Shown: positions 1 to 11,800 of the stretch, piece by piece
How the letters are laid out: each line of letters opens with the position of its first letter
Numbering within the stretch: position 1 is the first letter of the stretch
Assembly (NCBI GenBank): GCA_002104895.1
Contig: MCFG01000590.1
Coordinates: 1-25,000, forward strand
Reading direction: 5' to 3'
Length of the DNA stretch: 25,000 bases
From: Anaeromyces robustus
Taxonomy: Eukaryota > Neocallimastigomycota > Neocallimastigomycetes > Neocallimastigales > Neocallimastigaceae
Translations under genes and position numbers: made by a program
The notes under the pieces: generated by a model
Told to the model about the DNA's origin: nothing
The model's database searches: none
The model's input: the letters and a program-made list of their open reading frames with translations, nothing else

Positions 1-3000
1 AGAATCTCAATATAGAACCAACACTATATATATGATATATAATGATTAAATTTTATTATTTATTTATATTATATTATATATATTATATATTTTATTATAT
101 ATATACATATATATTTATATAAATAATATAAAAAAAAAAAAAAAAAATGAATACTTACTGAATTTCTATGATACTATTTTTATTGGATAGTTGATTTTGA
201 TCTAAAACTTTAGATAATGCTCGAATACCCTTTTTACCAATTTTACAATCATCTATCCATAATTGTTTAATATTTAAATTAGAATAAATACCTTCTGCTA
301 ATGCTTTTGCACCTTCATTACCAATATTATTACTACTAAACTTTACTAATTCTAATCCCATATTATTAAGGAAAGTTGGAGTAAATGAGGAAACACCTTT
401 AAAAGTAAATCCACAATTTTGTAATAATAAACATTTTAAACTTTTATTTTTACGTAAAGCAGTAGAAATAGCTATAGCACCATTATCTCCTATATTATTT
501 TGTTGAAGAACAAAACGTAAAAGTGTTTTATTATGGTTAAGCATTTCAGCAAAAGCAATAGCCCCATTTTCATGTACTTCACAATTAGTAAGTTCAAAAT
601 CTTCTACAGATTTATTTTTACTAAGTGCTTCAGCAAACATAATTGCACATTCATCACCAAAAGCAGCATTTTTTATATGGAACGCCTTTAAATTATTATT
701 ATTATGAACAAATTGAGCAAATAATTGACCAGATTTAATAGTAACATTAGTATTTAATACCCATGTTGGATCAAGATTGGATACATCATGTTTAATAATA
801 TCCATAACAGTATTTTCTTGTTGTGGACGTGATCTTTTTGAACAAAAAGTAATATCAACAACATTAATTTCATTATTATGAATTAATGCTTTACCTAAAG
901 CTACAATAGCTGGATCACTAAATCTACAATTACGAATATAAAGATGTTTAATATGAGTAAATTTAATAATATCAACTAAAACTTTATAAGCTGAACGTTT
1001 ATAAGACCAATCATTATAGCCATAAGTATTAAATTCAATACGATTCTTTCTAAATACTTCTTCAAATTTAAATTCTCCAAAACGTTCTCTAAATTCTTTC
1101 ATATAAATTCCAAGTAATAATTCACGAGCATAATCTATTTTTTCTTTTTTCTCTAAAGGAAGTTCTTTACAAATTTGTTCTATATGATCACAAGTAAAAG
1201 TAGGATTATATTTTGGTAAATTAACATCTGGGAATTTTAAATTAGATAAACAATATTCATCTTTTGGATAATATTCAGATAAATCTTCATCATCCATAAA
1301 ACTAAAAGTAATATCTTTTTTAACATCACATTTATAAATGCCTTCTGTACGATTTGAAAATCTTGGAACTGGATAATATTTTGATTTTGATTTTGATTTT
1401 GATGATGATGATGATGATGAATTAGAATCAACTGTATTTTGATCACTATTATTATTATTATTAATTTTCATATTTTTCATAAGTTGATTAAGATTTTGAT
1501 TTTGATTTTGACTTTGACTTTGATGACTATTATTATCATCAGTATCTTCATCATCACCATCATAAAATAATGGAGTATGAGGTCTAGAATCAGGTGGAGT
1601 ATTATAAGGTCCTTGACTTAATCCTTGACTTAATCCTTGACTTTGACCTTGACTTTGACCTTGACTTTGACTTTGACTTTGACTTTGACTTTGACTTTGA
1701 TTTTGACTTCCTAATTTCATAGTATAATTAGGCATTCCATTAATTACAGCATCAGAAAACTTTCTAGAATTTGATGATGTTGGAGTCATTGAAGAAGGAG
1801 TTACCATACCAGTGGTTACTACTTCTAATGGTTCCATTTCCATAATTTGATGTTTATTATTACCAAGAGATTTAGAACGAGTTCTTGATTTAGAACGAGA
1901 ACGTGAGCGGGAACGTGAACGTGCATTCATTGATCCATTAATATTACTTGTATATGAACGAGAACGGGAACGTGATTTTCTTGAAGTATCAATAGAAAGT
2001 CCTTGACTAGATCTTCTTTTATTATAAGTTGAAGAATTATTAAACTTATCAGGATTAATATTCATATAAAGATCATCTAATTGATACATATATGGATAAT
2101 TTTCATCATCATTATCATAAAGAGAAGAAAATTCTAAATTATTATAAAGATAAGTATCATTATCTTCAAGTTCATTAAAGTTTGGTTGTGAAAAATGACC
2201 TTCAATATAATCATCATCTAAATTATCTTCAATATAATTATCATTATAATTATCTTCATCTGAGGATTCATTCATATAATCTTGAGGATTTTCTTTACGT
2301 TCAGTAGCACGAACAATATACATTTTAGCAGAATAATTATCATCATCTATATCCTTGAAATCATAAATAGATTGAGAATAATAATCATTAATATCTTCAT
2401 CATCTTGTGTATAAAAACGATGACCAAGAGATGCCATTCTTTTTGGATTATTATTATTTGAATTGGAATTGGAATTGGAAATACGTATATTACCATTACC
2501 ATTACCATATTTATTATTAATTCCATTAGGTGATAAAAGATTTGGTGAAGCTTGAGATGAACTTATTGGTAATGTACCATTAAAATTAGCTGAAGCAGAT
2601 GTACTTCTTTGACGATATCCACTTTGAACAACATTAATAGGTTTTGTCATAGCATTCAAAATAGAATTACTATTATGAATTTGTTTTGAAGAGAGACGTT
2701 CTGGTAACATTTCAGAAGTATATTGTAATGGATGCATTCCCAAAGAATTTGGTGGATTATTATTCTTTGAAGGTGAATTAGAAAAACTAGATGAATTAAA
2801 GTTATAACTATTACCTAAAGAATGAGGATGGCCTAAACTTTGACTATTTCCATTATTATTATTATTATTATTAAATAATACGGAACGACCATTTTTCATA
2901 TAAGGAATATTAATTGATTTTGTTGTAGAAATACCTGGAATATTCACATCTTGATGTAAAGGTGAATATTTTGAAATGGTTGGACTAACACTAGCATTTA

Positions 3001-5252
3001 AATCAATAGATCCTGAACCAGATCCATCATCTGTATCAAAGAGATGAGGTGAACGTCCTGGACTACGTGGATAACCCATTTGACTATTATAACCATTATA
3101 ATTTGGTTTATTACCTTCTCTTTCTCCAACATTATATAAATTAGGTGAAGATTTAACAGAATTCATATAGGGTGAATCAGTACTTGGAATACTACTATTA
3201 TCATTTACTAAAAGACTATATGAAGAATAAACTTGATCATTTTGGTCTGCTGGATAAATTCCTTCTTGTATAGCTTGTTGTTTAAGATGGTCTCCAAATC
3301 GATAAAGATAACGTGTAATTTCAGTAAAGGTTGGACGTACATCTGGATTTCCATCCCACATACTTTGCATTAATTTCCAAACTGGCATTGGACAATCTTT
3401 TGGATAATCTGGACGTTTACCAGCAATAACAGCTTCTGAAAGAAATTTTTCTTGTAAGTCTTGGAATGGAACTTTACCCCAAGTAAAGAGTTCATAGCAA
3501 AGCATTGCAAAACTATAAACATCAGATTTCTTGGTATATATGAATTTTTCATGTACTTCATTAGCCGTCCAACGTAATGAATCTAAACGTTTTGAATCTA
3601 AACGTTTTGATTTAGAATGATAATCAACTACATTAGCACGACATTTACTAAAACCAAAATCACAAATATGTGGTCGTAAATTTTCATCTAAAAGAATATT
3701 TCTTGCCATCAAATCACCATGTACAACATTTTTAGAATGTAAATATTCCATACCTGAACTAATACCAATTAAAATATCAATCAAATCAATAAGTGAAAGT
3801 TTTTCTTTTCCTTCGATATAATTAATTAAATTACCATTTTTCATTAATGGTATAACGACACATGGATAATCATTAAATAAATAAGCACCATATAATGATA
3901 ATACATTAGGATGATTTAAACCATACCACATTTTAATATCTTTATAGTATTCGTTACGTACACGAACACGAGTAATTGGATATGACATTTTCTTAATAGC
4001 AACATCCATTCCTAACCAGAAAGCCTTATATATACTTGAAAATGGACCATCAGAAAGAACTCCCCAAATTTCTATATCCCAATTAGCAATTTGCCAATTT
4101 CTTCTTTTTACTGCTAAACCATCAGCCACAGCTATTTTCTTAAAATGTTCACATATATAAACAACATTATCAATATTAACATATTTTTTACGATTCATTC
4201 GTGGTTTTTTATAATTACGAATAAGTTTAAGAATTTCATCTGAATTATTTTCAGTAAATATTAATGGTAGATTATCATCATCATCATCAGGAGGATTATT
4301 TTCAGAATACATTGATTCTGGATCAATTATATCTTCATTAATAATATCTTCTAATGTTGATATTGCTTCAATAATAGTTTCTTGATCAACTCTTCCTAAA
4401 AATGTAAGAAGACGAACATCTCTTTTCATAGCTTCTTCTAACATATCATTATAACTTTTATTATCGTTTTCACGATCCATTCTATCTTCTCTTTCTTGTA
4501 CTGACTTATTTAAAAATGGTAAATCTCTTAAACCCAATTTATGACTATATAATATCAATTGAGCATTAAATTTATCAAGAGCAACTTCTAATTCATGATT
4601 TGAAATTAATTTTTTAAATGGACCATAGGTAACATAAGTTGCAATATGACTAGCAATTTGTAAAAAAAGAACTTTTATATTTTTAAAATATATATTTGGG
4701 ATTGCATTTCTATTTTCTTCATACTGTGAGTCTTCAAATTCATTTATAAATAATTTTAATCTTTTATATAGTCTATCTATTTGATTTCTATTTACTATGA
4801 TTGAATCGATATCATTTTGCATTCTTATGTATACCTCACGTAATGTCCTATATATAAATATATAATTAAAAGGATTAATAATTTTTTTTTTATTTTAAAT
4901 ATTTTTTAAAATTTTTACAATATATTTTATATATTATATTATGCACTAACACATAAATATACTATAATAATATATATTATATATAAATGTATATAAATAT
5001 ATATTATAACAATATATATGTTATATATAAATGCATATAAATAATACATATAATTTTAAAATCTACATATTACTCATACTACTTATTATTTAAAGAATAT
5101 AAAATACAATAAATTTTTTTTAAATAATATTTTATTTAATAAAAAAAAATTATGTATTTTTTTAATTATTTAAATAATAATGAATAATATCATAAATTTT
5201 TATTCTACCTTATCAAATTATATGCTTCAATAGAACTTGTTCCTTGTAACAT
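1..5252 (-). CDS. MLKL-like helical domain + TKL-like protein kinase + disordered region + LRR protein (3' partial)
   Basis: Proposed exons run 5252-5209, 4847-159 and 23-1, continuing off the left edge. The uninterrupted frame is 4822-155 (1555 aa). Residue numbers count from the Met at 4822. Residues 1-100 are helical with an NRNQIDRLYKRL segment and a later HELEVALDKFNAQL segment, resembling MLKL-type N-terminal four-helix domains. Residues ~248-510 are a kinase: VAIK lysine K277, alphaC Glu E291, HGDLMARN loop (D370, N375), DFG at 388-390, PDVRP near the end. The glycine loop is degenerate, HRD reads HGD and APE reads ANE. Residues ~510-1180 are low complexity, with RS dipeptides (~947-985), SQ repeats (~1039-1070), and poly-N and poly-S runs. 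From ~1285 there are about seven 28-residue RNI-like leucine-rich repeats. Likely an intracellular sensor kinase; partners unknown. The kinase and LRR calls are firm. The MLKL likeness and outer exons are inferred. Confidence 0.85.
24..158 (-). other. Predicted intron (135 nt) overlapping the apparent stop of the kinase-LRR gene
   Basis: The minus-strand sequence reads ATT CA|GTAAGTAT, so the TAA that ends the long frame (157-155) lies inside a consensus GTAAGT donor. An A/T-rich stretch follows and a TATATAG acceptor ends at 24. Splicing gives a His codon and an open frame of seven further residues (VGSILRF) to the window edge. A second possible acceptor, TTGAG, ends at 6 and also stays open. 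Either junction continues a leucine-rich repeat that would otherwise stop in mid repeat. Confidence 0.65.
1613..1708 (-). repeat. Coding hexamer repeat for the SQ/GQSQ tract
   Basis: TTGACT-type hexamers on the plus strand encode a run of Ser-Gln dipeptides, grading into GQSQ and GLSQ variants, in the disordered region of the kinase-LRR protein. It is an in-frame minisatellite, so length differences between strains would not shift the frame. Similar in-frame tracts encode Arg-Ser dipeptides (about 1868-1984), a second SQNQ run (about 1490-1525), poly-Asn (2850-2871) and poly-Ser (about 1402-1424). Confidence 0.8.
3579..3608 (-). repeat. Perfect 15-bp tandem duplication in the kinase activation segment
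   Basis: GAATCTAAACGTTTT occurs twice in direct succession on the plus strand (3579-3593 and 3594-3608). It encodes KRLDS twice at about residues 406-415, between the DFG motif and the APE-equivalent ANE motif. The duplication is in frame and identical at DNA level, so it is recent or homogenised. It lengthens the activation segment by five residues and adds basic residues and serines. Confidence 0.9.
4848..5208 (-). other. Predicted 5' intron (361 nt) of the kinase-LRR gene
   Basis: On the minus strand the frame of the 4822 Met stays open upstream to an acceptor ending ATATATAG at 4848. A small exon at 5252-5209 begins ATGTTACAAGG, follows an in-frame TAG at 5297-5295, and ends ATAAG before GTAGAA. 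Joining AG to the G at 4847 restores an Arg codon in the correct frame. The joined segment (TSSIEAYNLIR, then TLREVYIR) reads as amphipathic helix continuous with the next domain. The donor GTAGAA departs from the GTAAGT-type consensus. The length resembles the 314-nt intron in the expansin gene. Confidence 0.55.
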
Positions 5253-6220
5253 TTTGAACTTATTATTAAATTTTTTATATATAATTTTAGAATCCTATTA
5301 TGTATAAATTTTATATAAAATAGTTATTAAATTTATTAGAAAAAAAATTAATTAAAAAATAATTTATAAAGAATTTTTAAATTATATGTTTTTTAAAATG
5401 ATAATATTTTTTATAAATTTTGTTGTTATTTTAAAATGATACTATACTTTTAATTGTTTATTATTTTTATATTAATTTTTGAATATTTTTAATATTATTT
5501 TTTTTTCTTTAGATTGTTTGTCTTTTTTATTAAATTGTAAGGATCTTTGTTATCTTTTTTTTTTCTTTAACTTTTACAAAATATTAACAGTTTAACAATG
5601 TGACAAAATGACTACTAAAACAATAAAATATATAAATAAATAATTAGTTTAAATATAATTCAATATTTTTTTTATTTTATATTTTTTTAAATAAAAACAA
5701 TAATAATCGCATTTATAATTTATTGTTTATATATTATATATTTTTTTAAATATTAATTGATAATTAAATTTATAAAAATATTTTCATATTTATTATTTTA
5801 ATTGAAATTTTAAATATTTAAAATAAAATGTTAAAAAATAAATTGAAATTCTTTTGTAATTTATAGATTAAAACTAAAAATCTATTTTTTAATAATTTAT
5901 TTATTTTAAATATCTTTAAAAATTTTTAATATTAAATGTAAAAATATATATATATTATAATTTTATATAGTAATATTTTATATACCTTTAGCCTTTTTTA
6001 ATATTTTATTATTTTTTTTGAATATTATATTAGTTTGATTGTTTTACTAATATATATTCTAATATATTTATCAAAAATATATATAAAGGAAAAGAAATAA
6101 TATGAAAAAGAAACTGTATACAAATAAAATCTTTTTCAAATAATAAAAAATGATTTGTTTTTATAATTAAAAAGTATAAAGAATTAAAAAAGAATTATTT
6201 ATTTTATCTAAACATAAATC

Positions 6221-6255
6221 CTCTCTCTCTCTCTTTTTTTTTTTTTTTTTTTTTT
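6221..6255. repeat. (CT)n followed by poly-T
   Basis: A CT dinucleotide run (6221-6233) passes directly into a run of 22 T (6234-6255). It is a pyrimidine-only tract on the plus strand. No nearby gene gives it an evident role. Confidence 0.85.
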
Positions 6256-7184
6256 ATTTTCTTTTTCTTATATTTTCTTTTTGAATAAATAATGGTAAAT
6301 TTTGTTGATAATTTTATTACTATTATTATTTAATTTAATTTATTTATTTTATTTATTAATTATATTTAATTTAATTTTTTTTTTTTTTTTATGTAAAATA
6401 CCTGATTTATTTTATTATTATAAATAAAATATTTTTACTTAATATTGACTTAAATAATTATTTTTTTTTCTTCTTTCTTCCACTTAAATTATAATATAAT
6501 ATGATTATTTAATATTAGTTATTTTTTGACCATAACAAAAAAAACCATGAAAAAAATATAAAAAGAAAAATAAATCTAAGCAGTTATTCAAAAAAAAAAA
6601 ATTATTTTTTTTTTCTTTGGATTTCAGAATCAAAGTAATTAAATATTATAATTGGTTTAAATAACTATTGCTTTATTTTCCTTTTTCTCTCTTTTTTTTT
6701 TTTTTTCTTTGTCATTTCATATAATTAAAGAAAGAAAATTTTATTAATAAAAAATATAAATATATATTTTTTATTTATTATTATTTAATGTAATTATTTA
6801 TTTCTTTCTATTTAATATTTTTCTTTCTTTTTATCATAGAATGAAATCAAGATTGAAATAAGAAAAAAAAATTAAAAAAAAATTAAAAGTATTATTAGTA
6901 AAAAAAAAATTTAATGAATAAAATTACAAATTAATATAATTTTTAATTATATATTAAAATAAAAAGAAAAACAACATTTATATTATATTATAATATTATT
7001 ATATTATTTATTACTATTAATCACATATATACTTTGATACTTTGAAAATGGATATTAAATATAAGTTTAGTATGATGTAATATAAAAAATATAAATCTTA
7101 AGCAATATAATTAAATAATATTCATTATTAATTATAATAATTTATAATAAATATATATTATATTTATAATATTATAATATTAAC

Positions 7185-7282
7185 TATTTATTTATTTTAT
7201 TTATTTATTTATTATTTATTTATTATATATTCATTTATTTATTATTTATTAATTTATTTTTTATTTATCTATTTATTTATTT
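7185..7282. repeat. Imperfect TTTA/TTATT repeats
   Basis: TTTA units are interrupted by TATTATT and a TATATATTC break. It is a degenerate relative of the cleaner arrays further right, with no coding content. Confidence 0.7.
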
Positions 7283-8702
7283 CAAATGATAAAATATTAT
7301 TTTTAAGGTTACTGTTTTTTTTATTCTATAATTATTTACCTATTGAAAAATACATATATTATGAATATATTCAAAAAATATAAATATATTCAAAATGTAA
7401 TATATAGTTTTAAAGTGTAATATATTACATTATATAGTATTATTAATTTTATTATATATTATAATTATATTACAATTGTTTAAATACAAATAAATTAATT
7501 TATAAATTAATTAAAAAAAAGCTTTTTGCAGTTAAGATATAAAACGCATTATTTAATATATTTTAATATGTATGGATTATATTTTAGCAATATATTTAAT
7601 TCATTAGTTTAAGAAAATATCCTATTATAATAAAGAAACTTTATTTAATAATATAATATATTATAATGTATTATAAATATATTAATAATATATTATTGAT
7701 AATATTATACATATATTATAAATAAATTTATAATATATTTTTAAAAACAGGTGAATTTTGTTGATTTTATTTTCCAAAAAAAAAAAATATTCAAATAAAA
7801 ATTATTTTATTTTTTAAATATATATATAATAATAAAGTTTTTCATTATTAAAGTATATACAATAATATATTTTACATATATAAAGATATATTATTAATTA
7901 TATTTATATAGAATATACTATTTTTTGTATTTTGTCATTGTAATTTTAAATTTTTATTCTCTATAAATTAAATTTTGTTAATATAAAAAATATATATTTA
8001 TAATAACAAATTAAAAAGAAAAAAAAAAAATGAATAACCATGAAATCCCATGAATTCTTTTTTATATCGTTAATTTATAATATTTAACAATATTGATAAT
8101 GAATTATTTAAATATTTTTTTTAGTATTAAATAATCTATTTATATTTATTTATATATTAATTCTTTTTTATATCTACTAAATTTTTATCCCTAAATTTTT
8201 GTTATGTAATACATATTTTCATAATACTCCCTTTTTTTTTTTTAAGAAAAAAAAAAGATATTATTAGTTCATTTATAAAAAATATATATTCCTTATTATA
8301 TAATTTTCACATTTTCACATTTATATATCTTTTTTTTTTTTAATATTATTTACATTGTTATTTTTTTGTTGTATTACTCATAATGATAAAATAAAAATAA
8401 TGCAAAAAAAACAATTGATATCATTGTTATTAGTATATGTCATAAAAAGGATAAAAATTTTTATTACAATAAATGTAATACATAACGTAATTAAAAAATA
8501 AAAATGTAAAAATAAAAAATAAAACAAAAAACGTTGAATATCATCGTTTATTATAATACATTTGTATATATTAATCATATATTATTTCTACATATAAATA
8601 AAATAAAATATATATATATAAAATAAAAATAAAAAAGAAGGAAGAATTCTATATATAATATATAAATGAATTATTTTGTATTACATTATATTATTCAATA
8701 TA

Positions 8703-8732
8703 TTTTGGCACATTTTATAAATTGTGCCAAAA
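8703..8732. repeat. 10-bp inverted repeat (hairpin) containing GGCACA
   Basis: TTTTGGCACA at 8703-8712 is exactly complementary to TGTGCCAAAA at 8723-8732, around a 10-nt loop. G and C are rare here, so a paired GGCACA/TGTGCC core stands out. It might be a structured RNA, a protein-binding palindrome or a remnant of a mobile element end. Nothing nearby decides between these. Confidence 0.6.
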
Positions 8733-9425
8733 ATAAAAATGGTCACAAATATAATTGAATTTTTTATTGATAGGAATTTTTTTTATTAAAATAATAAAAA
8801 AATATTAAAATGATAATTAAAAAAGAAAAAGAATTATAACAAAATATTAACAAATAAAAGAAATAAAAAATATTAATAAATATAAATAATAAAAAAGGTA
8901 ATTAATAAATAAAAGAAATAAATAATAATAATAAATAATAAATAATAAATAGTTATCATTTATAATTATTATAAAAGAATAAATTATAACAGATAGTAGT
9001 ATAATAATAATAATAATATAAACCATGATTTATATTTATACTTTATTTTAGATAGATATACATTATTATTATTATTATTATTCTATTATTAATCATTTAT
9101 TACTACTATTATCTCTTATTTATTATTATTATTATTATTATCATTTATTATTACTATTACTATTTATTTTATTTTTTCTGTTTTATTTTTAATATAAAAC
9201 TTTATGAGTTGTGTTCACTTGGAAAATATGAATCAACCAAATTGAAACTATTACTCATTAATTATTAAATAAAGTTTGAATTCCTTCCATTAATAGATAT
9301 TTAAATAATATAAGGTTTAATTTCTTTTTTATTATTGGTAATAAATCATTTATAGATCATAAACTTATATTTTATGGTAAAAGTTAATTTTTTTTGGTAA
9401 ATATTTTTTTTTTCAATTTGGCTGT

Positions 9426-9474
9426 AAAATAAAAATAAAATATAAAATAAAATATAAAATAAAATAAAATAAAA
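9426..9474. repeat. AAAAT/AAAATAT minisatellite
   Basis: A run of AAAAT pentamers is punctuated by AAAATAT units, then passes into AAAAAG-type sequence. It is a simple repeat with no coding potential. Confidence 0.75.
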
Positions 9475-10194
9475 AAAAAGAAAAAAGAAAAAAGAAAAAA
9501 ACATGTAATAGAATTATAAATTTTTTTTATCATAATAAATTAAAAAAATTTCAAAATAAAAATGAAAAATAAATCTTAAATAATAGTACTTTAAATAAAT
9601 TAAAGACTAAATAATATTAAATATTTGATTTTTAAAATGTTTGATCATTACTATTATATATACAATTTAATATAATTTTAAATATATTAATAAATAAACA
9701 ATTAATAAATAAATAAATTAATTAGAAAATAAAGATGAAAATTTAAAATTTAATAAATAAATAAAATATTTAATTTAAATAAATTAAGAAAATACCCCTT
9801 TAATATTATTAAATTCTATGATTTGGCTATTATCTATTAAATGAATTTTGTAACTTTAATTTATAATATTTTTTTACCATGCTTAAAAACTATTTAGAAA
9901 TGTTACCATATGTTTCATGATACTCTTAACGAAAAAAAAAAAAAAAAAATTAAAAAAATTTCCACTATTTATTTATTACTTTACTTTGACCAAATAATAA
10001 ATAATAGAGTAATGGAGTATCATCTACCTATCTATTTATATATTTAAATATTACTTTAATCTGCTTATTTATAACTAAAAAAAATGAACATATTTATTAT
10101 GTTTTTTTTTTTATAATATAAAATATAAATTTTATTATAATACAACATTCTATATAAAAATATTGATTATATTTTGTCTACTTATTTATTTCTT

Positions 10195-10207
10195 TAATTA
10201 ATTAATT

Positions 10208-10272
<65 letters not shown>

Positions 10273-10314
10273 TATATTTATTTATTTATTTATATATTTA
10301 TTTATTTATTTATT
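10195..10314. repeat. (AATT)n then (TTTA)n microsatellite
   Basis: About four AATT units lead into a long TTTA array. The array is broken twice by an ATAT insertion (near 10273 and 10293), giving a spaced higher-order pattern. The T-rich strand is the plus strand. Confidence 0.9.
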
Positions 10315-11769
10315 CAATTCATTCATTTAAAAAATATTTTTAAAATAAAAAAACACGTTAAACATTAATAATGAATTTCATATAATTTATATATTAATTA
10401 ATATTAATTATATAGTATGATATAACACAATATTAATATTTTGTTAATAAAATGTTAACTAACTAATAAATAAATAAAAAAACACATTAATTATACAAAA
10501 ATGTAAAATTAATTATACACAAAAATGTATAAAAAAAAAAAAGGCTTTTTATATGATATCATAAATTGTATACAATATGTTATAATGGCATAAATACTTA
10601 CATATGACACGTGTTTTATAATATTAGAGTAAGATTTTTATTTTAAATTAGATTTCTTTAAACTTTAATATATTAAAAAAAAAACTTATTAATTATTGAT
10701 AAAAAAGGAAAAAATTAGCTTTTTCTATATAATAAAAATTTAATAGAAAGTTTAGGAAAATGGTATAAACAATGCAGTTATTTATTAAGTTTATTCCTAT
10801 GATGCTATGAATTACTATGATTCATTAGAGATTAAAAAAATTTTTTTTTTTTTAAAAGTATTAATAAACAATATATACTACAAAAGGATAAAAACAAAAA
10901 TAAAAAGAAAATTAGAAATATTACTAATTTAAATTAATAAGAATAATAAATTAAAAACATTTAATAAATAACAATAAATAAATAATATTTAGTAAATAAC
11001 AAGTGTAAAAAAAAAAAAAAAAAAAGAGTTCTTTTTTTAATAATTAGTAATTAGTAATTGTATTCAATAAATAAATAAAAATTCATATGTTATTCATAAT
11101 ATTTTTTCTGACATTTTATTTTATTTCATTTTTCATTCTTTCAATTTTTTTTTTTTTTAATATTAACTTTTATATTAATATTAATATTAATATATTATAG
11201 TATTATAATAAAATAAAGTATCATAATAATAAATTTAATTGCAATGGAGAATGATGACTCATTGTATTTTCCAATTATAATAATATATAAAAATATAAAA
11301 ATTTAATGTATATAATTATTGATTTCCAATTTATTTTTTTTTTTTTTATTTATTAATTAGTTTTGTTTTTTTTTCTTGTAATTTAGGGTCAATAATTAAT
11401 AAAAATAAAAATAAAAATAAAAAAAAAAACTGATTAAAAAAAAACCTATTATTTACATTTTATAGTTCCTTCATATTCATTCATTATTACTATTAATTCA
11501 ACTTTTTTAATATTCATTATCTATTATCTATTTATTAACATTTATTTATTTATTTATTTTTATCATTTTTTTTTTTATTTTTTTTTTCTATATAATAAAT
11601 ATATAAATAAAGATGTTTTAATAATTAATATTTTTAATGAAATTATTACTTATATCTCTATTTATTATACAAGTTTTTTTTTATGCATATATATATGTAT
11701 GATTTTTTTTAATATTATTATTGTTTTTTTTTATTTCCTATTTGTTAATTGTTATTATTTTTTTGTTTA

Positions 11770-11800
<31 letters not shown>

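Larger units (their letters stand above)
5253..10194. other. Gene-free A/T-rich intergenic DNA, first part
   Basis: This is the region upstream of the minus-strand kinase-LRR gene. I see no reading frame of convincing composition. The one longer frame (8578-8378, minus, 66 codons) is a Phe/Ile run expected from A/T-rich DNA. The stretch holds poly-T and poly-A tracts, AATT-type sequence, short TTTA arrays (about 7185-7282) and mixed AAT/ATT repeats (about 8890-9160). A slightly less A/T-rich patch at 9202-9290 carries two short minus-strand frames (18 and 10 codons) that I do not call genes. The basal promoter of the kinase-LRR gene should lie just above 5252, but A/T-richness hides any specific box. 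Confidence 0.7.

Noticed and set aside
1237-1446. Alternative frame with a poly-His run
   Set aside because: It overlaps the disordered part of the kinase-LRR gene in another frame. The His run is the shadow of the in-frame Ser repeat.
3370-3561. 63-codon minus-strand frame inside the kinase gene
   Set aside because: It is a different frame of the kinase C-lobe, whose own frame carries clear kinase motifs.
8378-8578. 66-codon minus-strand open frame rich in Phe and Ile, like a membrane protein
   Set aside because: Composition is what random A/T-rich DNA gives. There is no conserved motif, and the codon pattern differs from the three real genes.
9202-9290. Short minus-strand frames (18 codons starting MSNSFNLVDSYF, and 10 codons starting MEGIQ)
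   Set aside because: They look protein-like but are very short, isolated and without matching splice sites. Frames of this kind appear on both strands elsewhere in the desert.
11244-11306. 20-codon plus-strand frame starting MENDDSLYF
   Set aside because: The opposite strand of the same patch also gives a plausible short peptide (starting MSHHSPL), so composition alone is not evidence.
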